Part shown: positions 23,364 through 36,084 of the stretch, one piece after another
Layout of the letters: the number at the start of each line of letters is the position of its first letter
Position numbering within the stretch: position 1 is the stretch's first letter
Source: Lentinus brumalis
Lineage: Eukaryota > Basidiomycota > Agaricomycetes > Polyporales > Polyporaceae
Length of the DNA: 64,000 nt
Assembly (NCBI GenBank): GCA_001792895.1
Contig: MARA01000001.1
Location: 2,356,001 to 2,420,000, forward strand
Direction of reading: 5' to 3'
The notes under the pieces: model-generated
Database searches by the model: none
What the model was told of the DNA's origin: nothing
The model's input: only the letters and a program-made list of their open reading frames with translations
Position numbers and translations under genes: made by a program

Positions 23364-26300
23364 TTGCATGAAGGTTACAACAGACCACGAACAGCTAGCC
23401 TACCCGTACTCCCCCGCTCTCCCCACTCGAGGGAACCATCGACCCATCCGCCTAGCGCGACGACTATCCTTCCGCTCAGCACGACGACTTCCCTTCAGAC
23501 CCCGCGACCTGATGCCTGCCGCCTCTCCCGGACCATGGTCGTAGCTCACCAAGCGTCCGTACTCCCTCACCCTTGTCCTACTCAGCGGCGAAGGTCCGGG
23601 AAGAACATGTAGTCTCCAGCTCGAGCAACGAGCTCACCTATCGCGGTAAGCTTCGCGGTGTCAGTTCCGCTTCCAGACCCGGGGCCTGGACTTACTTTGT
23701 GGTCGGCGTTGAACAGCGCACGTCAAGACACCTGCAGTGATGTATTCTCGACATCCTTCGGGCACAAACGATGCGTCCAAGCGCGTCCAGACGATCCTCG
23801 CCCTCCTCCAAGTCAGCAGAGAAAGAGGTACGTGGCGCTACGCGTATTTGCGATTGCATGTACGCCGACTGACCTTTCCGCTTCGCAGAACTACCCAGAG
23901 TCAAGCTCGAGGCCGCGAGCGTCGATGGATCCGGTTCCAGACGGAGGGGCAAGACGCAGCGGTCGTTGTGGGCTGACCAGGGTACGTACCTTCATATTGT
24001 TCTGTTCACTTTCGCTACATGTTAGCTCACAATACTTGCTTCAGCGTGCTTACCCGGCACGTCTCTCTCGCTCGACGTCTTCACTGGCGTGGTCGCGGGC
24101 CGTGGAGGAAGAGCGCCTGGCTTCTGGCAGGTGCTGCTTGTTCCACGAGATGCAGGATACCGTAGTCGATCTGCATCCTTCCTACCTTCCGCCGCTATAG
24201 CATAGCAGCAACCGGCCTAGACGGCCTCAGGACCTGTCCAAGTCCGCGTTCAAGGTGTGTACATGTACCCGACGTCGGGATGTCGCTCGTTACTTACACG
24301 ATGCGGCGCAGCTACGACGTCTCCGCAGTGCTTACCGCGTCCACGCCGTGATTCCCAAGCGGCATCCAAGCGTTTGCCGCCGCGGCAGTTCCCAGCAGGC
24401 ATACGTCGATAGAGAACTTGCAGAAGAGCAGGGAGTCCGTGCGTAGAGCACTGAGCAGTCCAAGCACGAAGGACACGACGAGCGAAGGTAAGCTCGACAC
24501 GCGGCGACTTGCCTCTTTCGGAGGCATGACGTCACGCGTCGCGGGATCTTGACAGCAAAGCGCGCACTGACCTTTCTCTTCAGACTTCCAGGACGCGCCT
24601 TCCCCAGCAAGACAGCAATCCCCAGAGACGAAGAGACTAGCAGGAGCGAGCGACCGCAGCGACCATCCTGGCCGCCCGCAATGTCCCTCGGAGTTCACTG
24701 GTACGTACCTCTGCTCCCCGTCGTCGCGCGACGCGGACTCACCTGAACAACATCTTGCAGCGTGACGCGTCTCGAGTCCGACGGCAGCAGCGTGTAGGCT
24801 GCTGGACCACCTGGGCTGGGGCTGAACAGGAGAGAGGTACGTACCGGCTTGCTTGTTCTATCTCGTAACTTCCAACTGACCTGAGTATTTGGCATTGCAG
24901 GCTGCAGCTAGTCGTGGCCGTGGCAGCGAGGCGGCTATATTGCTCGCATGTGCCTTCAACAGCGGCGAAGGACGAAGGATGAGGGAACGCAGAGGCCTGG
25001 CGGCGGCGGGATGGTGGTGGTTGCGGAGAGAAGACGCGACGCGGTTCTGGTCGACGGCGAATCGCGCCGATCTTGGCAAGCGCCCGGAGCGCGATGAGAA
25101 CGCGGCGTGAGCCGCACCTCTGTAATGCTCGCTCGTGGCGCACGAGTTCGTAAGTGGATCGTTTGGATTGAATTCTTTGGCTTGCAGTCGCTAATGCGGA
25201 GTTACAGGACGATGCTATCAGCGTGAGCCGGCTGGAGCAGCTGGGCAGGGCCTCAGTCCTGCCGTCTTGCGTAGAGACCGCGGATCTGCAGGTGAGTACC
25301 ACCAGCCCTTGGAAGGTGCCGCCGGACGTTGTGAGCTGACCGGGCTTCTTATGCAGCTGTTTGGCTAGTATGGAAGGCCCTCGGGCATCCGGCAGCGGGT
25401 GAGCATGGTGGCAGGCCGGACGGTCTTGAAGCTTGAAGGCACAGCCGCGTGCGGCCTGAAGAGTAAGTCATTCTCCTTGATCTACACAGTCTGACGTTGT
25501 ACTCGCTCCCATTCGTTTTTGCAGCCGCTCCAGGCTCGCTGGTCGAGCAGCCCGGCTGCCATCTCGTTCTCTCCTCAAGGCAAGACGTTTCCGGCAGCGG
25601 GTTGACGGCTACGCACCACTGGTGCTCCTTATGTCGCCGCTGTCAGAGGACGGCATCAGTACGTTCGTTCTGCGCTGGCAGACGAAGGCTTCGGTGAGTA
25701 TTACAAGCTGTCTTGTCTGTGCTTGGACTAACTAACCATCGTCTCCTGGCAGATATCGTGCTCAATTCGAAGCCCCGTAGCGCGTCGTTATCTAGGCTAG
25801 GAACCAGGTGAGCGAGTCCGTTGCTCTCGCCGTGCTGATCTCCGATTCCTCTGCAGTGCAGTCGGCCGGCGTCGACTCGCGCAAGACTGTGGGTCTGCCA
25901 GGGGTGAGCAGTCCGGCGGACGTTGCTTTCACGGACATTCCGGCAGCGGCATCGCGTCGCGGCGACGCTGCTGGCCTCGGAAGCACTGCCGGCGCATTCC
26001 GAGATGGCTTCTCCGAGGATCACGGTGAGTACTCAGAAGCTACTATCCGCGGCTAGCTCGCTGGCTGACTGCTTCTCGCAGGATAGTCCTGTGCGCATCT
26101 GGGCGACCAATCCGCCCGGCGGGTTTGACGCGAGTCTGCGGAGGCTGCAGCACGAGCGGCGAGAGCTCGTGCGGCCGTTCTGGCATCGCCCGGGGAGCCT
26201 TGGACTGACAGGCCGCGGCGAGAGTGCTGTCGGCCGGCGTTGACTCGGGCATGACGAGTACGTGGCCGACGCTCTCAGGAACTTCCCGGCAGCGTACGCA

Positions 26301-26504
26301 CCGGCGGTGTCGCGTCCCGGCAACGCTGCTGGACTGACAGGGCTGCGGGCGCAATGTGGGGTTCTCGGTGAGTACACGACGCTGTCCGGCTGCGTTCCTG
26401 GCTTACCGCATCTCGCAGGAATCATCTGGCAGGGCTCGTACGCGTCTGCGCGGCCTAGTTCTGCTGCGGACGCGGACGGAGCGCGGATTGCCGGGAGGTG
26501 GTGA
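23364..26504 (+). CDS. Gene Y (unit 3 into its 3' end), product unknown
   Basis: Second complete copy of the intron-dense unknown gene, with approximate ends. It contains a segment near 24130-24480 absent from the copy at 11068. That segment adds an intron (GTGCTGCTTG near 24130 to CATAGCAG near 24210), a short exon, and another intron (GTGTGTACAT near 24257 to TCCGCAG near 24329). Around 25430-25930 it has small insertions and an alternative exon stretch compared with the copies at 1 and 37800. The three FPAA-type modules and the last exon ending near 26504 are kept. No function can be assigned. Confidence 0.45.
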
Positions 26505-27201
26505 GGCGGCAGGACGGGGATCTTGGACGGAGAGAATTCGCCGCGGCGGCGGGCGGCGGGCATTACGTAGTCTGTAGCGTACCTGTCGGTAGCCGTAGAC
26601 GCAATGGAGAGATTTCTCAGATCCTCGAGTGTGCGAAGTGCAGAAGCGGAGCCTGCCGCGGTGCAGGGTGTTCCACTGTGCCGCCGCAGAAGCAGAAGCA
26701 GAAGCAGGTGCGAGCTATGCCAGGAGAGGAAGGCCGCAGGACGCCCGGGGAAAACAGACAGACATACGGGCGACATACGCGGCCAGAAAAAAGCAATTTC
26801 TGGACGTGTGCACGAGCACCGACGGCCTCTGCGCAGCCCGCCCCCCCCGGCGCGCACCCCCCGTCCAGTCTACTGCCCCCCGTGTGTCCTAACGAACCGT
26901 TTGTTTCTCTGGCAGCCTCTCTCGCTCGCCCGAACGGGCATGGCCAGATCGCCGCCAGATCGCGTCGCGGTCTTCTTCAAGTTCTTGCGTCGTTCGCGAA
27001 CGTCGAAGTGCACTCAGCTGCATCGCCACACGGTATCGGGCATCGGGTATCGCATACGCAGCGTCGGTACCTCGTCCATACAGCAGACTACAGACTACAG
27101 CAGAGACAGACGACAGCAGACCGAGAAAACAGAACCGGGACCTCTATCTCCAAACACACGATACATAGCAAATCGGACCCGAGCAGCTCTCCCTCAGTCT
27201 T
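26505..27201. other. Y-epsin convergent spacer, type B
   Basis: Same type as 13819-14504, with the GCAGAA microrepeat near 26685-26708 and the CAGACGACAG microrepeat near 27090-27125. No gene seen. Confidence 0.6.
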
Positions 27202-29193
27202 TCAGAAGAGCAGGTCGTCCAACCCGTTTCCGGACGAAGCAGGGGGTGCGGCACTGGAGGCCGCAGGCGCACCGAGAACGACCCAAAGCCAGCACCTGCG
27301 GGAGGCCTGTCCCTCCCCAAATGTTCGCCTGCGCCTTTTCCTTCTCCAGATCCTTGATGCTCTTCTGCTGCGAGGCACCAGCGCCACCCACAGGCTTGCT
27401 CGCAGACCCGAGGGACATGGACCACAAGTCGTCGAAGCTCGCCGCCGGCTTCTGCTGCTGCTGCGAACCGACGCCTGGTGATGTCGTCGTCGCACGCGGT
27501 GGTGGGGACGTCGGCGACATGACCGCCTGATTGGGGACGAGAGGCGCACCCATCGGCGGGGGACTGGCCATCATCGGACGCATCATGTTCTGCATCGGGT
27601 TCTGAACCGGCGCAGCGGGAGGCGAGATGTACGCTGGCCTAGCTGGGGCCGCCGCCGCGCTGGTAGAGAGCATGTTGAAGAGACTGTTGTTCGTCGACTG
27701 CCCTGGCGCCTGCGGTTGGTATCCAGGGGGAGAGAGCGGCGCAGCGGGCTGAGCAGCCAGCGGGGGCGGCAGGGCAGTGGGTATCGCGGAAGCACCAAAG
27801 AAGGCATTGAAGCAGGCGCAGCAGACGGCGGCGCGCTTTGGAAGTCGTCGAAGTCATCGTCACCGCCTGCCAATGTCAGTCATGAAGTGAGGGATCATCA
27901 GCGGAGACGTACCTGCTTGCAGCGACTGTGAACCAAGTACCGGAAGCGCCTTCTCCGCGGCGACGGGAACAGCAGATGCACCGCCGAAGTCGTCATCATC
28001 CATACCCAAGAGGTCGATCTCTGGCTGTTTCGCCTTGGGCGGTTCCGGGGCAGCAGTCGGAAGAGTCGATGACCGCTGAGGATTCGAGGTACGCGCGGAA
28101 CTGTGCCCGCGACGGAGTTGGAACGACGGGTCGAGACGATGTCATCGTCGCCCGCATCGTACTCCTGGAAGTTCCTCCTCGAGCTGGATCCGCTCCCGCC
28201 GCCGCCGCTGCCAGACCCGCCATAGCTGTCGTATTCTTGCGCAAGTTCAAATCGAGCTGGGACCATGAACAACGGACGTACTCACCACCACGACCGCTGT
28301 AGTTCCCACTGTCGTAACTCCCACCACCCCCATAGCTGCCGCTTCCGCCATTCCCGAGGCTGTCACTCCCGAAGCCTCCGTAACGACCGCCGCCGGAGCT
28401 GAAACTCATGGCATCGTTGCCAGTGCCGATGTACTTGTGCTTGTTGTTCTTCGCCTTGCGGCGCTCGGTTCGGATTTTCTCTACGTCACCCAAAAGGTCC
28501 ACGAGCTCCTTCGACCTATTCCGTACTACCGTAACCGTCAACAGGCCGCCAGATACCCAAAGGAGCATTGGTACGTACCGTTTATTCCCTGATCCTTGCC
28601 CTTCTCATCCACATAGTAGAAGTTCCTGAGCATCTTGATGGTGCCAATGTGGGAGCGTGCATCGTCCACAACGCGCTCGCTGCCGTTCTTCACCAGGTAC
28701 TCCAGCAGCTGCAGGCCTGCTTATGGGGTCAGGACTAGATGGTGAGTGAGACTGTGCCACAGGACATCACCTTGTAGATCTGTCGCCACTGACGCGCCTC
28801 CTTCTCCATGCACCGAGCGTAGTTAGCAGGCATGATCTCATTGAAGTTCTGGCTGTGCTCTGTCAGACAGAGCAGCGCGACATCAACGTAACGAGTACTC
28901 ACAAGTTGACGGTCCCTTGGGCAATATCTGCATCAACGTCGAGCTCGCGCCCCTACGCGACTCAGCATCCTCCATCGACGCAAGTTGGCAGCAAGACATA
29001 CCGAGGCTCGTCATTGGTGCGTCCCGCACCTTCGCTTCATCTCGCTGACATTGAAGACGACATTCTTGGCCTGCGGAGGCGTCGGTGGTGCGTTCCAGTT
29101 CATGCGAGGTGACACGCACCTGGTTGTACACCGACTTGATGCCGTACATGGTGATCTGCGAGCGCGCATCCGGAGAGACCCGATGCGGTCCAT
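27202..29193 (-). pseudogene. Epsin (ENTH) gene copy, unit 3, frame broken
   Basis: Carries the same start-exon and C-terminal single-base differences as units 1 and 2, but its exon 5 (about 28600-28710) is intact as in the terminal copy. A further base is missing near 27810 (an extra-short G run within exon 8). It joins the next unit directly upstream of the start. Confidence 0.7.
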
Positions 29194-29289
29194 GGCGGGC
29201 GATGACGTGGATGGGCGACGACGAGGTGGTGGGCGTGGTCAACGCTGATGACGGCGTCGGCGGTGTCTCCAGGTGTCGTCCAGCGTGGC

Positions 29290-32200
29290 TCAACACTCGC
29301 TCGAAGTCCGTCCCCCTTCGACGCACAAGCGCCCCGATCCCGCGCCGTGCTCAAGAGCTCCCATTGGCTGCCGTCCCTCGACGTCCTCCCTCGCCATCGC
29401 TGCAAACCGTCCTCCGCCCTGCTTCACGCACTCGAACACGCACGCTCAGGTCTCTCCCAGGTGCGCTTTCGTCGCCTCTGCCCTCCTCCAGCCACGCTCT
29501 CGCTGCCGTCTTCGAGTCCGTCCCTCCACGTCCTCCGCTCCGCGCGCTCAACACACACGCGCGCAGCACGACTGCCCATGCGTGGGCTCTAGCCGGGTAG
29601 AGGCGCAGTAGTTTGCATGTACTTACACCTGTCGTAAGCACCTCGATATAATGATTCTATTCGATCATCCCATCCCGCGGCGGCTCTGTCTACGACCTCG
29701 GTACGTCTGTTCATTCGAGACCCAATCCATCCATCCCGCCATGGCTGCGCCTAGCGTACATCCCCAAAGGTACGTCCCCATCCCACGAGACATCCTACCA
29801 AACACAGTGCTGACAATGGTCTTGACTAGCTGAAGCTGTTTCAGCGCGCATCGCGCACTTCGTGTCCCAGCACGCACAGAACTCCGGCTTCCACCGTCGC
29901 GCGTGTCAACGAAACGCCTCGTGAACACGTCTAGCGACTCCCACAGGACCCCTGCGAACCTTCGACACGCGCCAGAACGCGCCCCGAACCCTTGTCGTCC
30001 GCCGCGACGCGTTATCTCCCGCGCCGCCACAAAATCGCCCGCCACGTCCGCGCATACAGTCGCATGCATGCGCACATGCTCATTCGATAGCGGCACGCTA
30101 CGCGCACCGGACGATGTCCGTCCCGTGCGAAACGGTTCAGGGTACGTCGTGCTACCCTCGATTTACTGCTGACCTGCGCAGAAATCTGCCGATTGCCACG
30201 CAGAATCCCCGAATCCGGGTCTAAACAACTACTCAAGCTCCCGCGAACCTCCCCGTACCAGGACGATCGCTTTCGCGTCGATCCGGGGAGGTCGAAGTTC
30301 GCGTCAAACTCGCCATTTCATGGCAAACTCGGACACGACCTCGACTGCCCACCACCGCAAGCTCACCCTGCCCTTCGACGACCCAACACGCTCTCTCTAC
30401 ACACAAACGACCCCCTATCTACGTCTGAAACGCCCGGCGCAAGCCTCGCCGACGTCGTCAACATGCTCGTCCCCTCGGCCAACGCCGCACTCTCGACCCG
30501 CCGTATCTCGCCCAACCCGGCCGCTATCGCTTCCAATTCAGCTGCGTCAGCTACCGTGAACAGTCCATCGAGCCAGCCCCCAGTTGCCGCGGTCCGGGCA
30601 GGTCGAGAAATCGCACTTTTGTGCGATTTCATTGCATTCTTCCCGCCCGCCCGATCTCGCCGCCTCTCCCGCACGTCCATCGCCTCCGGACGGCCGGCGA
30701 CACTTCAAGCGTGTTACGGTGACTCTCAAGCACCCGTACGCCCACGCTACGCGCCGCCCCGACGCGTTCTGAAGACCCGTCGTCACCGCGGCCAGCAGCC
30801 AAGCGCCCACGCGATCCGCCATATCTCCCCCAGACCCCGACCAATCGCCGTCAAACCAGGGCGTCAGAGCGCACTGAACAGCCGCATCTAACGCGCCCCT
30901 CTCGCGTCGCTCCGGGCGGGTCCAGAAATCGCCCGAAAGTGCGATTTCATTGCACTTTCGCCGCCCGGGCACTCTCGTCGACTCTCCCGCCAACGCCCCG
31001 CGTCCGGACGGCCGGCGAACGCTTCAGCCGCGTCACACAAGTCGTCGAGACTGTGTACGCCCACATACGCACCGCCAGGACGAGTTCTGAATCTCGTCGT
31101 CGGCGCAGCCAGCGGCCAGCCCGCCCACGCGAACCGCCATAAGTCCCCCAATATCCGCCCGGTCTCCGTCATCCGGGGACGTCAGACTGCACTGAACACA
31201 CCGCATCCAACCAGTCCTCTCGCGTCGATCCGGGCGGGTTTAGAAATCGGTCGAAAGTGCGATTTCATTGCACTTCCGCCGCCCGGCCGATCTCGTCGAC
31301 TCTCCCGCGTGCGCTCCATGTCCGGACGGCCGCCGAACACCTCAAGCGTGTCTTAAGGTCCTCAAGACCGTGTACGCTCACACTGCGCACCGCCCGGACG
31401 AGTTCTCAAATCTCGTCGTGCTCACGGCCAGCTGGCTCAAGGCTGCCCGGCGCGTCACCAATCCGGCCGTATCTCCCCCGTCCCCGCCGGATTCTGACGC
31501 GACATTGTTCCCCAGGCTACCCGAGCACGTCCGCATCGAATGCGATGTCGCCGCGCGGATCTGAGCACGTCGCGGAATCCGTGCCCATCGCGACTTCATG
31601 GCACCCCGGACTCGACGACGCTCTCCCGGCCTGTGCTCGTCCCGGGCCACCGCCACACCACTTCAGCAGACGTATTATGCCGCAGACGTCCCGGACGACC
31701 GGTCTGCGGCTCCTCAAGTCAAGATCTCAAAACCGAACTCGTCGGCCGGCCGAGCAGCTCACCAAAACATCAACTCGCGGCCCAGGCATATCAAGCCCGC
31801 CGAGCATCCCGAACGCACAAGCGGCATGCCCGGAGAGTACGTCCGGTGTGTCTGCGGCCGAAGACACGGGGAAATCGGACGGCGCAAGCTCGCACGAGTG
31901 GGAGCCGCGGGCAGGACGACGTCCGGCCATATCTCAACAACGCCGCCTTCCCCAGCCATGCCGTGTGACGAACCGCATGCGGCCATGCCCGCAGCGAGCT
32001 GGAACGCGAGCCTCCGCACACCGGAGGCGTTCTCACTGCGCCGGGCGAGCATCTCGCCGTCCGGGTACGTCAGATCCGCCAGATCGACTGTACCCCACGC
32101 TGACATCCATCCCACAGCCCTCTCTCGACCAGCAGCCTCAAAAGCCGAATCAGACGGCCTTGCCGGCCGTGCACGACGCCTCGGAACCAAACGCATTCGA

Positions 32201-32715
32201 CTCTCGGACTCGCCGACCTCGGGCGAGACGACGCCAACGCCCGGCCTGCCGGCGAATAGCACGCCACGCGGGACCTGCAGCGCGAGAAGAACCGCACCCA
32301 CGCCAATGCGAAGGTCGGTGTACGAGGCCGAGGACGACGCGGGACACGGAGACCCGGAGCACACCGCAGAGACACGGGGTGCACCGGGCCTCCGAGATGC
32401 TGCGTCGGCCGTCCTGCGTGCGCCGAAGACAAGAAGGAGTCTCGAGGGCGCGACAGATGCAGTGCCGCTGCAACAGAACTTACCGGATTGGTTAGTAGGT
32501 ACGTAGTAGGTACGAATATATCTTGTCAACCGTAATTGTTGTCCGTGCTGGGAGTGTGCGTGTGGGCGCGCTGCGTTGAGGCTGGTAGGCGGCGGATCTG
32601 TCGAAGGGCGGCGATCGCCGGAAAGTGTCGCAGGCTTCGAGAGACCGGGGTGTCGACGTGTGCAGAGAATGTACGGCACAGCAGCCTCGTGCTGTCTGTC
32701 AGACACGAGGCCGCC
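29290..32715. other. GC-rich block of unit 4
   Basis: Homologous to 4198-7690. A 412-codon plus-strand frame (31257-32495) is open here but broken in the other units. No protein family recognised. Confidence 0.5.
30180..31870. repeat. Nested ~320-bp tandem repeats, unit 4
   Basis: Cores at about 30621, 30939 and 31258, with degenerate versions near 30312 and 31588. The palindrome at 30607-30630 has 10-bp arms and a TTTT spacer. Confidence 0.85.
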
Positions 32716-33984
32716 GGCCTCCCCGTACTTGTGACTGTGAAGTGTACTCGAAGTCAGTAAGAAGCTTCACCTGGCGGGAGAATGAGACCAGTACTTACCC
32801 GCGAGATCGCGTGCATGACTTGAAGCACCTATACATTCGCTGAGGTCAGACTTCGAACGGCAAGCTGGACGCGGTACTACATCTTACCAATCTCAGGGAG
32901 CCCGGAGTACACGTCGGCAAACGCTTGAAGCCACGTATGAGGACCTGCAGGCTTGTCGGGATGCCAGTGATTAGGACTGCCACAACGAGAAGGTTGCAAG
33001 AACTCGTACCTGAGTTGTTCCGGAAGCGTCAGACTTGCTCTCTGAAAGCTTCGAGAGTGCGTCACTATGTAGCCAGACTTCAGAGTACGAAGAAGTTAGA
33101 ACTCGTACCTCCATGTCCGCGGGCACTTCCGAAGTCGAAGTCTTCAAGAGATCGACTGTCGAGCACTCTTGGATACGAGAAGAGAGTTGGCCGGTCGTGG
33201 AGGTCTGCAAGATGACCTGGTAAGGAAGCGACACATAGTTACAAAGTGTACGTACCTTACGACGATTTGAGATCATGTTCAACTCCAGATCCGACCTAGA
33301 ATCGGGACTCGGAGTCAGCAACAGTCAAGCTCGAGAGTATTCGATGAAGTGACTTACGCGTGAGATACGGCTGCGAGACTGGATGTGAATGCTGGTCAGG
33401 ATCAAGTCGTCGACGAGCTGTTCAGATGTACCTACCCACAGTTCCTGAACGAGCATGTGTCAGCGCAGCCATAGAACTCGAAGAGTGACCCTCACAGTGT
33501 GCGCATGTTCGAAGTACCTTGCGGCTTGATAGCTGATACTTACGCGACGATAAGTATACGGACACCTGACGGAGAGACGTTCGAGTCAAGATGTGTCCTC
33601 CAATCCAGATGTGAATGTAATACCTACCTGCGAAGTCATGGCTGCGCCAGCCGAGCTCATGCAGTCGATTCCGTATATGGTACCTGCGTACAGGCACGAC
33701 CGGTTGAACGAGTACTGCCTGCAACGCAATTGAGTTAGCGGGGGCATACGACAGGGGCGAGGTACTCACCGCTAATGGTAGGAGTAGCAAGGGTGCGGTG
33801 TCCCGAAATGACCGCCGAGCTGAACCTAACAGACAGACCGGGAGTCAGTCAGTGTGGGTATAGTGCGAGTGCGTTAGGACGTACCTGCTGTTGCAAGTAA
33901 CATGGACGCGGTCCTGCGAAGCCACTGAAAGTGAGAATCCGGAGCTTCAGCGCGCTGGGAAGAGTCGTAAAATCTCAAACTCAT
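32715..33984 (-). CDS. Gene X (unit 4), intron-dense, product unknown
   Basis: Third copy, starting at 33984. Indels relative to the other copies sit in exon 3 (near 33715-33730) and in the following intron-like stretch (near 33605-33620). Differences are concentrated there, while the spacer upstream is almost unchanged. Product unknown. Confidence 0.5.
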
Positions 33985-35856
33985 AGGGGAAACTAAACTG
34001 AGTGTGTAGTGAGAGTAACAGAGGGGTATGGGCGGACGTATGCAAGAGGAGAAGTGACAGTTATAGCAGAGATGGGTGAAGACTGAAGACTCCAGAGACT
34101 ACGGTACGGAACTTGAAGATAGAACGATCATGCCAGTATAGTAGCTCGAGTAAGTAGCAGTCAAAGAGAGAAAAATGGGTATGTATGTCCAGCACTACTG
34201 ACGGGTGACGGGGAGGGACGAAGGAGGGGGAGGGGGAGTGAAAGTCGGGCGGGGCGGACGCGCGACTCGGGAGCCCTCGACCTCGGGTTTGCGGGGTTCT
34301 TATACTCGAGGAGATCCGTGTTTCGCGTTCCGACAGCTCTAGCGAGTCACGTTCTGAACCTTACTGCGTTCAACAAAGTAAGGTTCAGAGCGTGACCGGG
34401 TGAACACCATCCGGGGGGGTGAGGGTCCTTGGGAAATGGGCGGGCAGAAGTCTGTTGAGCAAATTGAGGAAGGAGTCCAGGGAGGCTAGCGGGTACTAGC
34501 CGAGGCAGAGAATGCCCGTATAGACGCCAGGGGTTTGATGGAGCTATTCTGGGCTCAGGCAGCGTTGTATCGTCGGCGGACGGAACGAGGAGGAGGAGGT
34601 CTTGCTATTAGCGAGCAAATAGCACAATTCCCGCTTTTCGGGAGATTATCAAGCGTTCCGTACCTCATGTATGTATGAGACAATACCTAGATTGAGCGCC
34701 AAAGAGTGAAGTAGACCAGGACACCCGGGGGTACAGCAGCAGTGGTATAACTTTCCCAACACTGCACCCGAAGGTGCAAGTATGTGAAGCAGATACTGCA
34801 ATATGGATAGTCAGTAATACGTCACGTAACATGCAGAACATATGCTACTACACCTACTCAGCTGTACTATAGACCTCTGGGTGGGTTTCCGTACTTGGTA
34901 TGAGCATAGATCGATGATAGTTTACGGAGGAGCGTCGAATGGAGTTGGAGAGCGCTTACATTGCCATTTTGGGCGCAGCTCATTTCGGGAAATCCGCCGC
35001 GCGCCGCCGGCGTTCTCTCTGCTCACTCGCTCGTCTGCACCGGCTTCTGGTATTGCGCGAGACTATCCAAAGGATAAAATGCCTGCTTATGACTCTAGCT
35101 GAGCTCAGTCCCCTAGGTCCTCAGCACTGGCTCGTGAATGCCAATCTAGTGAGTAAGTACTAAGCACCATACTAAATCAAGAGCAGTTTGCTCGTTGTAT
35201 AATGCTGCTACGCAGCGGACGATATCTTGGTTACAAACCCATGCAAGGTAAGACGGCGGGCTCAGTATTGACCACCCTCCATCCTCGAAAGCGGCCAGTG
35301 AAGCTGCATGAGTCACGTCAAGGCCCTGTTTCTGGCAGCGGGTCTAGATTCACCGAGATGCGTATCTTGGAATGCTGTAATAGGGAAGAGAAGTTTTCTG
35401 ATGAGCGGCCGCTATGACGTGTTTGCCTGAATATTCTCTCCGTGCCTCAGTGTTCTGCTGATTCCCTCCTGGCCTCAGTTTCAGGACAGCTGCTCCTCAG
35501 TGTACAGTCTGCAGGCATGCAATTGTCAGACGTTTGAGCACACTGTATGCTGGCATCGGCGAGCCTGTACTCAGCGACAGAAACTGTAGGTACCGCGGCA
35601 TATGAGTGGCGTGGGTTTCCCGATCACGACCACACGACTTGGACCCTTAGGCTGCAATTATCCTCGACTTCTCTCGGCTACGCACCATTCCTCCGTCTAT
35701 TCTGATAGACATTCCCATGGCTACAGCATATCCCAGAATATCATCTCGACAGACCAGACCACCACTGCGCAATGACAGCACGCTGAAGACTCACAATATG
35801 AGGGACTGATGATAATGTAAGTTGCGTTTGGATACCTCAGATAGAGCCTCTCACAA
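33985..35856. other. X-Y divergent intergenic spacer, unit 4
   Basis: Homologous to 8953-10900, with the same hairpin and a G-rich tract (about 34209-34237). The frame open at 21805-22059 is broken here by single-base losses. Confidence 0.6.
34346..34396. repeat. Inverted repeat, 19-bp arms
   Basis: Same hairpin as 9313-9363, unchanged. Confidence 0.9.
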
Positions 35857-36084
35857 TTGAGGAGGGACAAGCCCATCAGAGAACTGTTGAAAGAACATCC
35901 CAACGAGAAGATGTCGCGCTACGCCCAGCGCTCCGCCATGTGTGTGTGCAGAAGCAAGGGGCGGAATTTATCGAGATGTCCGGCGAACGCGGCAGGCAAG
36001 AGCTTTCCCGAAACGGTACGGACCTTCAGATTTATGCCGCGTATCCAGTCATGTTCCCAGGCGTAGTCAAAGCTCTATTATCCG

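Larger units (their letters stand above)
16539..29289. repeat. Array unit 3, complete (12,751 bp)
   Basis: Same layout as unit 2, with the fuller gene Y. Some gene Y exon and intron stretches around 25430-25930 carry short insertions not seen in units 1 and 4. Confidence 0.9.

Noticed and set aside
31257..32495. 412-codon plus-strand frame in unit 4
   Set aside because: Residue use is dominated by Arg, Pro, Ser and Ala, as in shadow frames of GC-rich DNA, and the frame is interrupted in the other units.
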